DNA of 16,442 nucleotides from Methanobacteriota archaeon (GTDB lineage: Archaea > Methanobacteriota > Methanobacteria > Methanobacteriales > Methanobacteriaceae): assembly GCA_023436175.1 (NCBI GenBank), contig JAEZKE010000129.1, positions 1 through 16,442 of the forward strand, written 5' to 3'. The notes below the pieces were generated by a model. It saw only the letters and a program-made list of their open reading frames with translations. It was not told the DNA's origin and made no database searches. The position numbers and the translations under genes were made by a program. Shown here one piece after another: positions 6,689 through 12,825 of this stretch (its first letter is position 1; the number at the start of each line of letters is the position of its first letter).

Positions 6689-6938
6689 CTGTATTATGAT
6701 GAATATGCTAAAAAAAAGAAAAATCCTTAATTAAATTTTTTCGACATTAACTACATATTTTCTATACAATGTAACAAATGAAGCATGTTTTTAGTATTTT
6801 TTCAGTTGGAAAATTTTTTTAAAAAATAATTAAAAATAATTGTAAAGTTGAAAAGTACTGAAATTTTGTTACATTTGTTACAGGCAGAATCGGACTAAAT
6901 GTATAACATATATTTTAAACACCATCATCATAATACAG
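6689..6938. repeat. Nested inverted repeats around an AT-rich core
   Basis: The outer pair is CTGTATTATGATGA (6689-6702) with TCATCATAATACAG (6925-6938), a perfect 14 bp. The inner pair is TGTAACAAATG (6770-6780) with CATTTGTTACA (6872-6882), a perfect 11 bp. A short pair TTTCAGT (6800-6806) with ACTGAAA (6857-6863) lies inside. TGTTACA also repeats directly with a 9-10-base period at 6867-6882. The centre is nearly pure A/T. This is a candidate origin, terminator or operator region. Confidence 0.6.
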
Positions 6939-6941
6939 CGA
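6924..6941 (+). repeat. 18-bp direct repeat, copy 2
   Basis: ATCATCATAATACAGCGA is identical to 2227-2244 and lies in the same orientation. It also forms the right outer arm of the nested inverted repeats in this gap. Confidence 0.75.
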
Positions 6942-7012
6942 ATCTATTTTTAAATTTTTTTTTGATATTCCTAAAAAAACTTATTTTTAAATTAATCTAT
7001 CAATTATGATGA

Positions 7013-7035
7013 TTTTAAGAGATTATACGAGATTA
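7013..7035 (+). repeat. Direct repeat flanking the orphan PrimPol gene, left copy
   Basis: TTTTAAGAGATTATA followed by two variable bases and AGATTA; 21 of 23 bases match 7769-7791, just past the gene's stop codon. The two copies bracket the gene exactly. Confidence 0.6.
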
Positions 7036-7065
7036 AATAATAGATTAAACTGTAGGTGATGAGTT

Positions 7066-7764
7066 ATGAATGAATATAATTATAAAGAAGTTTTTAAATA
7101 CGCTAAGAAGATAGCAATATCACACAAAGGACAAGTATTAATGGGTAAACCAAATAAATATCCGAGCATAAGTATATACCAACAACCAAAAGATTACAAA
7201 GGTTTTAAAGACCTAAAATATCCAACAGCTATATTATGTGATTATATCGAAGAATTGGATAGATATTTAGTAGTAATAGACATAGATAAACTAAATTATT
7301 CTAAATTTTTAGCATATTCAAACATTTTACCAGAACTTTCAGACATTATACCCGAACTTATACCAATAGAGATATTCAAAGAAGCCATAGAAGATACAAT
7401 AAATGATACATACGCAGTTAAAACGCCTAATGATGGCTATCATATATATTTATTAAGCGAAAATAAACCAAAACATGAACCAATAGGCTTCGGTATAGAT
7501 TATATAGAAGGTATAGAGCATATAAAATATGGTACTTCTTTAAAATACGTTATAACTAATTATACATGGAATAGAAGACCTAGTAAAGAATATTATACTA
7601 AATTAGATGATTCTCCAAATAATATTTTAAGTGTTTCTAATAGTGATGATATTTTAAAAGATATTATAAAAGATTTAGAGCTTAAAGGTTATAAAATGCC
7701 TAAGCCTATTAAGGTAAATCCAATAAAGAATGTACCCCTCCTAAAAACACCTATCTTTATTTAA
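7066..7764 (+). CDS. Free-standing PrimPol domain protein, paralog of the primase N-terminus
   Basis: This 232-residue protein aligns along its length with the first 200 or so residues of the primase-helicase at 4352. Matching stretches include EVFKYAKKIA, YLVVID, YHIYLLSENKP against IHVYLLSEEKP, and YYTKLDDS against HYTKLEES. The catalytic residues are all kept: Asp72 and Asp74 in VVIDID, His126 in DGYHIYLL and Asp145 in GIDYI. An insertion of about 22 residues (about 76-98, rich in Leu/Ile/Pro) follows the first motif and is absent from the larger protein. There is no helicase part; the protein ends shortly after the domain. The start is set by AGGTGAT at 7054-7060. It may act as a separate primase, polymerase or modulator, or be a decaying duplicate. 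Intact active-site residues favour function. Confidence 0.85.
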   Translation: MNEYNYKEVFKYAKKIAISHKGQVLMGKPNKYPSISIYQQPKDYKGFKDLKYPTAILCDYIEELDRYLVVIDIDKLNYSKFLAYSNILPELSDIIPELIPIEIFKEAIEDTINDTYAVKTPNDGYHIYLLSENKPKHEPIGFGIDYIEGIEHIKYGTSLKYVITNYTWNRRPSKEYYTKLDDSPNNILSVSNSDDILKDIIKDLELKGYKMPKPIKVNPIKNVPLLKTPIFI

Positions 7765-7768
7765 TAAT

Positions 7769-7791
7769 TTTTAAGAGATTATAGAAGATTA
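7769..7791 (+). repeat. Direct repeat flanking the orphan PrimPol gene, right copy
   Basis: TTTTAAGAGATTATA (7769-7783) plus AGATTA (7786-7791) repeats the sequence at 7013-7035 with two mismatches. It lies five bases after the stop codon. Confidence 0.6.
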
Positions 7792-7803
7792 TATCGAAAA
7801 TAA

Positions 7804-7826
7804 AGAAAAAATATTAAAAAATAGTT
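7804..7826 (-). terminator. T-rich terminator of the recombinase transcript
   Basis: On the minus strand, about 40 bases after the recombinase stop codon, the sequence reads as T runs broken by single A bases (TATTTTTTAATATTTTTTC). The convergent PrimPol gene ends at 7764, so the 100-base gap must end transcripts from both sides. Confidence 0.45.
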
Positions 7827-7865
7827 AAAATATCTTTAGGGATTTTACCACTTCTAAAACACATC

Positions 7866-9065
7866 TTAATAAACAGTGGATTTATCTTTTAAAGGCTTCT
7901 CAACGAATGGCTTTATTTTGTCGTTTAATTTTATTTCACCTTCTTCTTGAAGTAATCTGTCCCTTATATAATCTATTTGTTCAGATAATGTTTCAAATTG
8001 GTTTATTATTTTAATCTGTACTTTATCAGTAGTTAATTTGTCTACAACTTCTATGTATTCTTCTCTTAGTGCTTCAGGGTCTGCTTTGAAATATGCACTT
8101 GCTACTGGTTCTATTGTATGACCCAATAACCATCTAGTGGTTAAATGAGGCACTCTATTCTTCTCTAGTGTTGTAGCGAAAAATTTACGGAAACCATGAC
8201 TTCTTACTACATAATGATCCCCAACTTTTCTAAAACCTTTTTTTCTACCTATATGATTGAACATACTGCTTATATCGGTAGGTTTAGTGGGATTATTTGA
8301 TATTAAACTTCTGAAAAGTTTATCATCAGGGTTTGGTTCATAACTTGGAAATTTATGATTAAGGTCTTCTAAGTAAGTTATTATACGTTCTACGCTTTCA
8401 GGAGAACTAAAAGTAAAATAAAGATTATCTGTCTTAATTCTTTTAATTTTCCATAAAGGTACAAAAGTTTCTTCTTGTTTTACTCTTGGTTTGACTTTTT
8501 CTATTAATTCAGGTATATTACTTGGATATTTTTCCAGAGGTATAGAATCATAGAAGTTTTTAAATGTTAGGCTAGATATTTCAGCCCTACCCATACCACT
8601 ACTTATCCCCATTAAAGCTATTGCTTTGTATGCATTATTACAATATTCTAAAAATCTTTTTATCTCTTCCATTTTGGGAAGAACGACTACTGTTTCAGGC
8701 ATACGGGCTTTTCTTGATTTCCTTTTTTTAGGTCGAGGTAATTGAATCTCAAATTCGTTATAAAAAGATCTTATAAGTATCATTTTATGATTCTTTGAAT
8801 ATTGAGCAATATCTAATTTATCTAAGTGTAATTTAAACTCATTTAAATAGGAATAGATTTTCCTCTTTCTATATCTATTAATAGACTCCTCTTCATCTTC
8901 AGCTTCTTCTATTAATTCTTCTAATGTCTTTCCTGTAAAATCAGAATATTCTTGCAAAGCATATTTATACAATTTTATAGATTTTTCTGCTAATTCTCTA
9001 TTGGAGCAAAATTCTTTGAATATTGATTCATTTTCAACACTGAAATATTTTTTCACGACATACAT
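7866..9065 (-). CDS. Tyrosine recombinase / integrase
   Basis: This 399-residue (from ATG 9065) site-specific recombinase probably integrates or excises the element. An N-terminal SAM-like core-binding domain (about residues 10-110) is followed by a basic linker (PRPKKRKSRKAR) and the catalytic domain. The conserved residues are present in order: Arg160 (SGMGRAEI), His290 and Arg293 (SHGFRKFF), His316 (WLLGH) and the nucleophile Tyr325 (SAYFK). A helical charged C-terminal extension of about 70 residues follows. The ATG at 9065 is preferred over GTG 9077, since GTG 9077 lies in a GAGTGAT-like ribosome binding site. It is intact, unlike the split SSV-type integrases. It is transcribed toward the PrimPol genes and away from the chromosomal genes at 9404 onward. 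The composite motif stands immediately upstream, so it may be regulated by whatever binds there. Confidence 0.93.
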   Translation of the reverse strand: MYVVKKYFSVENESIFKEFCSNRELAEKSIKLYKYALQEYSDFTGKTLEELIEEAEDEEESINRYRKRKIYSYLNEFKLHLDKLDIAQYSKNHKMILIRSFYNEFEIQLPRPKKRKSRKARMPETVVVLPKMEEIKRFLEYCNNAYKAIALMGISSGMGRAEISSLTFKNFYDSIPLEKYPSNIPELIEKVKPRVKQEETFVPLWKIKRIKTDNLYFTFSSPESVERIITYLEDLNHKFPSYEPNPDDKLFRSLISNNPTKPTDISSMFNHIGRKKGFRKVGDHYVVRSHGFRKFFATTLEKNRVPHLTTRWLLGHTIEPVASAYFKADPEALREEYIEVVDKLTTDKVQIKIINQFETLSEQIDYIRDRLLQEEGEIKLNDKIKPFVEKPLKDKSTVY

Positions 9066-9073
9066 TTTATCAC

Positions 9074-9108
9074 TCACTATAGGGGGGTCGATCTTTAGTT
9101 GGTTACGG
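9074..9108 (-). promoter_or_regulatory. Composite motif, copy 2 (immediately upstream of recombinase)
   Basis: On the minus strand: CCGTAACC (9108-9101), AAAGATCG (9096-9089), then CTATAGTGA (9082-9074), whose last bases run into the recombinase ribosome binding site. It is inverted relative to copy 1 at 4224-4257. The overlap with the translation start suggests autoregulation if a protein binds; alternatively it may be a crossover site. Confidence 0.65.
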
Positions 9109-9350
9109 TTCTTTACTCATTGAAAAACTAAAAAAAGTAGATTAGATATAGTGTGATAAGTAAAAACATAGTGAAAAATAAAGTTTTAGCCGTGCCAATA
9201 AATACTTAAATCTTAATATTGACAACTTAATACTCTTTGGATAATAGCCCAAATCACAATATAACAGCATAATTTCTGCATACTTATAATAAACCGCTTA
9301 TTAAATAATTATTTCTACTCATTATTGTCACTTATTTTGATTAATCATCT
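9109..9350. other. Non-coding gap between recombinase and chromosomal genes
   Basis: No gene, tRNA or clear promoter element was found. It includes an ATAACAGCAT word (9261-9270), an inverted match to the GCTGTTAT words at 1613-1666. If the element inserted here, its right attachment site should lie in this stretch, but no direct repeat longer than about ten bases was found on the left side. Confidence 0.4.
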
Positions 9351-9400
9351 AAAAAAAAGAAATATAAAAATTGACTCAAAAATAAAGCTTATTTAAGCTT
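9351..9400 (-). terminator. Terminator of the phosphorylase gene
   Basis: Just after the stop codon on the minus strand, AAGCTTA and TAAGCTT (9394-9400 and 9385-9391) form a 7-bp stem. This is followed by T-rich sequence ending in a run of eight T (9352-9359). Confidence 0.65.
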
Positions 9401-9403
9401 CAA

Positions 9404-10174
9404 TTACACTTCATCTATTTTTGCACCTAACAAAGCATATGTGCATGGGCATTCCCTTTCATCTGGAGTTTTTGCTATTGCTTCAGATATTAACTTAACC
9501 AAATTCTCTTTTTGCCCTTCCACTGCCTCAAATACTTCATCTATTGTCAGCTTGGTTGGAGATATTGATGCCGCATAATTTGATACCATACAAATACTTG
9601 CATAACACATTTCAAGTTCCCTTGCAAGTATAGCTTCAGGTATTCCTGTCATTCCAACAACACTGCCTCCTAACTGCTTAAACATTGCAATTTCTGCAGC
9701 AGTTTCAAACCTTGGACCTTCAGTGCATACATATACACCATTTGGGACGACTTCACCTGACTCTATTAAATAGTTCCTTAAATCATGACAATAAGGTTCT
9801 GTAATATCTATATGTACTGTTTTAGTGTCATAAAATGTGAATTCTCTTGTTTTTGTAAAATCAATGAAATCATGAGGTATTAAAAAATCACCAGGTTTAA
9901 CAGATAAATCCAGAGATCCAACGGCATTAGTTGCTATAATTCTCTCAACGCCAATTTTTTTCATGGCATAAATGTTTGCCCTGTAATTTATCATATGGGG
10001 TGGATTTGCATGCCCTTTTGCATGTCTTGGCATGAATGCAATATCTTTACCATGTAATTTGAATACGCTGACCTCTGGAGATTCACCATATGGTGTTTCT
10101 ATGACCTTAGTTTCAACGTCTTTTCCCATTTCAACGATTTCATATATTCCTGTGCCGCCAATTATTCCTATCAT
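9404..10174 (-). CDS. mtnP: MTA/MTI-family purine nucleoside phosphorylase (probably 6-oxopurine specific)
   Basis: This 256-residue protein (from ATG 10174) of the PNP/MTAP family cleaves methylthio-purine nucleosides with phosphate to give base and 5-methylthioribose 1-phosphate, recycling the by-product of polyamine and SAM chemistry. Family motifs are GIIGGTGIYE at the N-terminus, MPRHAKGHANPPHMINYRAN, NAVGSL, TEGPRFET and GMTGIPEAILARELE. Where human MTAP has TDYD, whose Asp residues read the adenine amino group, this protein has SNYA, which suits a 6-oxopurine base as in archaeal methylthioinosine phosphorylases. That specificity is inference. A TTG at 10216 extends the frame by 14 residues, but the TATA-like element at 10243-10254 would then give an almost leaderless mRNA, and the family normally begins MIGIIGGTG. 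It is the first host-type gene right of the element. Confidence 0.88.
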   Translation of the reverse strand: MIGIIGGTGIYEIVEMGKDVETKVIETPYGESPEVSVFKLHGKDIAFMPRHAKGHANPPHMINYRANIYAMKKIGVERIIATNAVGSLDLSVKPGDFLIPHDFIDFTKTREFTFYDTKTVHIDITEPYCHDLRNYLIESGEVVPNGVYVCTEGPRFETAAEIAMFKQLGGSVVGMTGIPEAILARELEMCYASICMVSNYAASISPTKLTIDEVFEAVEGQKENLVKLISEAIAKTPDERECPCTYALLGAKIDEV

Positions 10175-10242
10175 GTTCTCAACTTTTTCTATGATAGTTA
10201 ATTGTTCTGGATACAATAATAAATAGATATGCCTTGTCCTGT

Positions 10243-10254
10243 AAAATATAAATA
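10243..10254 (-). promoter_or_regulatory. Possible TATA box of the phosphorylase gene
   Basis: The minus strand reads TATTTATATTTT, matching the methanogen TATA pattern. Transcription would begin near 10223, about 50 bases before the ATG at 10174. Confidence 0.45.
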
Positions 10255-10270
10255 GCGTGGCTTTTACCCA

Positions 10271-10612
10271 TTAATACAGCTTAACCCGCTTATAATACTC
10301 TTCAAAATTAGTTTTATGTTTATCAATGAAATTAGAAATTTTTTCTTCTGAAATCTGGTTTAGACGCATTAACGGGCAGTAAACTGTAAATGAAATGACT
10401 GCAGTATCTAGATCTATATTATATATGACTTCAATCTCAATATTTTCGTCTTTGATATGGAAATCATGCTTATTTAATTTTTTCTCAACTATTTCACATT
10501 CTTCCTCATTCAGCATATCTTCTCTAAAAATCAACTGGAAATCTCTTGAGATATTTGACCCTTTATCCAATTTTTCTATGTCAAATTCTTTTATTCCCTC
10601 AAATTTTAACAT
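10271..10612 (-). CDS. Hypothetical protein, 113 residues
   Basis: The start at ATG 10612 is set by GAGGTGA (minus strand, 10621-10615). An in-frame upstream ATG at 10642 would add ten residues, but these run through the binding site and should be dropped. The protein begins MLKFEGIKEFDIEKLDKG and is acidic, with alternating strand and helix segments (EIEVIYNIDLDTAVISFTVY, then KISNFIDKHKTNFEEYYKR). There are two cysteines, no metal-site spacing and no membrane segment. A TATA-like AT stretch lies upstream at about 10641-10655, so it may be transcribed alone. I do not recognise a family. Confidence 0.7.
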   Translation of the reverse strand: MLKFEGIKEFDIEKLDKGSNISRDFQLIFREDMLNEEECEIVEKKLNKHDFHIKDENIEIEVIYNIDLDTAVISFTVYCPLMRLNQISEEKISNFIDKHKTNFEEYYKRVKLY

Positions 10613-10681
10613 AGTCACCTCATGAATTAAAAAAATAAACAATATAAATATTTATATTTTTAATTAATTAGTTCTTTGATC

Positions 10682-11086
10682 TTATTCGAAAAATGTCTTA
10701 ACTTCTGGTCGAGTCAGATAAAACAAAAATACTGCCGCAATTAATATTCCTACTATTCCCTCAATACCCCCTAAAGCGAGTCTAACTATATCTCCCAGTC
10801 CGTTAGCCACGAATATTATTACAGTTATCCACCATGCCCATTTACGTCCTTTTGGAAGACCCCATACGGTGAATAGTAGAATTAACCTTAGAAATAGTAT
10901 AAAAACTCCAAATACAATTCCAAGGGCTGTGGATTTAAATCCGGGTGAAAATGAATTGTTTAAAGTCCATAAAATATCTAAAGGTGTTCCAGGAATAATT
11001 GTGGATATTGCTACAATTAAAGCCATAACTGCTGCCACAAATAAAATTAAAGCTACTATTAATATTCCTTTTGGTCTGTTTTCCAT
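10682..11086 (-). CDS. Four-helix membrane protein in operon with TetR regulator
   Basis: This 134-residue integral membrane protein has four hydrophobic segments: about residues 8-32 (GILIVALILFVAAVMALIVA), 52-76, 84-104 (AWWITVIIFVANGLGDIV) and 108-127 (GIEGIVGILIAAVFLFYL). Between helices 2 and 3 lies the short basic loop LPKGRKWAWW, a pattern seen in small archaeal membrane proteins of unknown function. The start is supported by AAAGGAG about ten bases upstream of the ATG. It begins 21 bases after the stop codon of the TetR gene, so the two are very likely co-transcribed and the membrane protein is the probable target of that regulator. A transport or stress role is a guess from the TetR pairing; nothing in the sequence names it. 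Confidence 0.75.
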   Translation of the reverse strand: MENRPKGILIVALILFVAAVMALIVAISTIIPGTPLDILWTLNNSFSPGFKSTALGIVFGVFILFLRLILLFTVWGLPKGRKWAWWITVIIFVANGLGDIVRLALGGIEGIVGILIAAVFLFYLTRPEVKTFFE

Positions 11087-11107
11087 TTAATTAACTCCTT
11101 TTTGCAT

Positions 11108-11710
11108 CTATTTCTCCTTTATTAATCCATCTGCAACTATATCAGCTAACAGATCAATGACCTCGGGATAAATATCTCTGCCAATTTCATCTTGATGGAA
11201 ATATAACATTATTATAGCTCTTAAAAGGCCAGAAATAACTTCTGGTTGAGTATCTATCACTTCATTTTCCTGCTTCATATCCATAATAAGGTTTAAAACC
11301 CGAACTGTATCTTCCATTTGATGATTTTCAAGTTTTTCAGGAGATATTTTTCTGACTATTAATTCATAGTCCCTGCTTTCATAGAGCCTGCGCATAAGCG
11401 GATTAGATTCAAATAATTCAAAAACACCTTTTATAACTTTCCGGATAGATTCTTTTGATGAACGGCTAGATTTTACTATATCTTCTAAAAATTGTTCGCT
11501 GTTAAACTGCTCCAGCCCTAAAATTTCAAAATATAATTCTTCCTTAGAATCAAAAAAATTGTAAAATGTACCCTGGGCAATTCCAGCAGCTTTTGTTAGT
11601 TCGGTTATACTGGTTTTTTTCAAACCATACTTACTGAAAAGTTCTTTACCACTTTGAATAAGCGTATTTCGAATGATTTCCTTTTCTTTTTCTGTAAATG
11701 TTTTGGGCAT
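11108..11710 (-). CDS. TetR/AcrR-family transcriptional regulator (first)
   Basis: This 200-residue protein has the classic N-terminal TetR DNA-binding domain (about residues 8-58). The helix-turn-helix covers SITELTKAAGIAQGTFYNFF followed by the SKEELYFEIL helix. The remaining 140 residues are helical and variable, as expected for the ligand-binding and dimerisation part. AAGGAG precedes the ATG at normal spacing. It is followed at once by the membrane-protein gene, giving a two-gene operon. A perfect inverted repeat between its TATA box and its start suggests autorepression. The ligand is unknown; TetR proteins paired with membrane proteins usually sense small hydrophobic or toxic compounds. 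Confidence 0.88.
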   Translation of the reverse strand: MPKTFTEKEKEIIRNTLIQSGKELFSKYGLKKTSITELTKAAGIAQGTFYNFFDSKEELYFEILGLEQFNSEQFLEDIVKSSRSSKESIRKVIKGVFELFESNPLMRRLYESRDYELIVRKISPEKLENHQMEDTVRVLNLIMDMKQENEVIDTQPEVISGLLRAIIMLYFHQDEIGRDIYPEVIDLLADIVADGLIKEK

Positions 11711-11731
11711 GATCTTCTCCTTATATAATTT

Positions 11732-11758
11732 TATGAATATTTTTATTTTTTATTCATA
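11732..11758. promoter_or_regulatory. Inverted repeat, likely TetR operator, with overlapping TATA element
   Basis: TATGAATA (11732-11739) and TATTCATA (11751-11758) are perfect 8-bp arms separated by 11 bases. On the minus strand, AAATATATATG just upstream (about 11755-11767) would be the TATA box, so the upstream arm overlaps it and a bound dimer would block initiation of the TetR/membrane-protein operon. Confidence 0.6.
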
Positions 11759-11822
11759 TATATTTAAAGGTTTTGTAAAGTTGTATTTTCAAGTTAAAAA
11801 TTAATAATTAAAAATTAGATAA

Positions 11823-12425
11823 TTATCCCTGTTTTTTATCTTCTAATTTGTTTACCACATCTTGAAGATTATTTGCTGAAACTTGCTCTTGTTTATTAAA
11901 AGCTCTCAGTGCATTAGCTAATCCCCTAAGATCATCTGCAACTGCTTTATCGTTTCCATTCCTTAAATCATAGGCTAATTTATTCATCAATGGATCCATA
12001 CTATTTAATGTATTCACCATTTCATCATTATAGGCAGATTTTAAACCTGTGGCAACATCTCCCATTAAAAGTAGATCATACCCTAAAGCCATATTTTTAG
12101 TGGTAGTAATGTTCTGTTTAAGTTCATTCAGCGTGTTATTTATGGATTGTACTGCAGGACCATTTTCCAAATTATTTGCCTGTTTTTGCCGTTCATTTAA
12201 AGGTGTACTCTTAAGCAGCGATGAATTTTCGATTGAGTCGGCCTGTTTCTCTAGACTTGCTATTTCATCATTATAAGTTCCAGATTCATTAATAGTTTTA
12301 ATCTCGTCCTTTAAAAGCTCAATATCTTTAGGTATCAAATAAGTAGTTGCATAGGCATAATAACCACCATAAGCCCCTAAAGCTATAATTATAACTGCAA
12401 TTACAATTAATAACTTTTTATTCAT
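11823..12425 (-). CDS. Membrane-anchored extracellular coiled-coil protein
   Basis: This 200-residue protein has one N-terminal hydrophobic segment (about residues 4-26, LLIVIAVIIIALGAYGGYYA) after a short basic start (MNKK). This indicates a signal anchor with the rest outside the membrane. There is no lipobox cysteine. The outer part is helical with many Leu/Ile heptads and Asn/Lys/Asp-rich helices (for example NTLNELKQNITTTKNMALGY), so a coiled-coil bundle is likely. The ATG at 12425 follows AGAGGT (12437-12432); another ATG four bases upstream is out of frame and stops after three codons. It is divergent from no gene and about 110 bases upstream of the TetR gene on the same strand. Function unknown. 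Confidence 0.75.
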   Translation of the reverse strand: MNKKLLIVIAVIIIALGAYGGYYAYATTYLIPKDIELLKDEIKTINESGTYNDEIASLEKQADSIENSSLLKSTPLNERQKQANNLENGPAVQSINNTLNELKQNITTTKNMALGYDLLLMGDVATGLKSAYNDEMVNTLNSMDPLMNKLAYDLRNGNDKAVADDLRGLANALRAFNKQEQVSANNLQDVVNKLEDKKQG

Positions 12426-12815
12426 TCATTAACCTCTATAAAGTTTGTATTTTAATAAATACTTTCAGATATTCAGATAAGACATAAATATCTTGCTTAT
12501 TACCATATTTATTAATGTATAATATTAAATTATTAATTATTTATAGTTATGAGTAGTACAAAAATTTGTGTTTTTGTGGTTACGAAATTAAAAACTTGCA
12601 AAACGAAGCTTGCAAATCTACGATTTGCGCTTCAAAACCGAAGGTTTTGAGAGTTTTGCATGCCCCGAAAATCACGGATTTTCAAGGGCTCCAAAATTCG
12701 TACCAAACAGACATTTTAAGTCTCAAAGTATGATTTTTTTGATCCTTTATCCAGTAAATAAAAAAAATAGTATTTAATTAAGGTTAATTTTATTTATAAA
12801 AAAATAAAAAGGGTT
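12426..12815. other. Intergenic region with hairpin element
   Basis: No gene. It holds the multi-hairpin element at 12578-12704 and the rtcB terminator at 12797-12825. The remainder is plain AT-rich sequence, presumably including the promoter of the gene at 11823-12425. Confidence 0.5.
12578..12704. repeat. Multi-branched hairpin element with three-base loops
   Basis: Several stems fit together. The outer stem pairs ACGAA (12582-12586) with TTCGT (12697-12701), extended with GGT and ACC across a one-base bulge. TGCAAAAC (12597-12604) pairs with GTTTTGCA (12653-12660). Inside that, GAAGC and GCAAATC pair with GATTTGC and GCTTC around loop TAC (12605-12633), and TCAAAACC pairs with GGTTTTGA around loop GAA (12632-12650). 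To the right, GAAAATC pairs with GATTTTC around loop ACG (12667-12683), flanked by CCC/GGG. It is clearly richer in G/C than its surroundings. It could be a structured non-coding RNA, a palindromic repeat family (REP- or MITE-like) or a 3' UTR structure. Confidence 0.75.
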
Positions 12816-12825
12816 TTATCCCTTT
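12797..12825 (-). terminator. Intrinsic-type terminator overlapping the rtcB stop codon
   Basis: On the minus strand, AAAGGG (12825-12820) pairs with CCCTTT (12813-12808) around a six-base loop that contains the TAA stop codon. A T-rich run follows (12810-12797). Confidence 0.65.

Larger units (their letters stand above)
6668..7065. other. Repeat-rich gap between the two PrimPol genes
   Basis: No gene was found. The stretch holds nested inverted repeats (6689-6938), the second copy of the 18-bp repeat (6924-6941), T-rich runs that could terminate the primase transcript (for example after 6735 and 6950), and one copy of the TTTTAAGAGATTATA repeat (7013-7027) just before the next gene. The ribosome binding site of the next gene is AGGTGAT at 7054-7060. 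Confidence 0.55.
1573..9110. mobile_element. Putative integrated replicon with primase-helicase, second PrimPol and tyrosine recombinase; ends not defined
   Basis: The grouping rests on gene content: a P4-type primase-helicase (4352-6667), a stand-alone PrimPol paralog (7066-7764), a tyrosine recombinase (7866-9065) and a packed cassette of tiny unknown genes (2771-4163), preceded by repeat clusters that look like an origin. To the right, ordinary chromosomal genes begin at 9404. No structural, packaging or partition gene is seen, so a plasmid-like or satellite-like element fits better than a complete provirus. Coordinates are approximate: the right limit is taken at the motif behind the recombinase and the left limit at the first repeat cluster. 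No tRNA gene or att direct repeat was identified, and the element may extend leftward, possibly including the genes at 304-1089 and beyond. Confidence 0.55.

Noticed and set aside
102..9205. GTGCCAAT at about 101 and 9193 as element ends
   Set aside because: Only nine or so bases match, with no further similarity on either side.
1115..9300. TAAACCGCTT at about 1115 and 9291 as att direct repeats
   Set aside because: Only ten bases match and the flanks differ; such matches are expected by chance in this composition, and there is no tRNA or other target.
10613..10642. N-terminal extension (MFIFLIHEVT) of the hypothetical protein at 10271
   Set aside because: The extension runs through the GAGGTGA site that serves ATG 10612.
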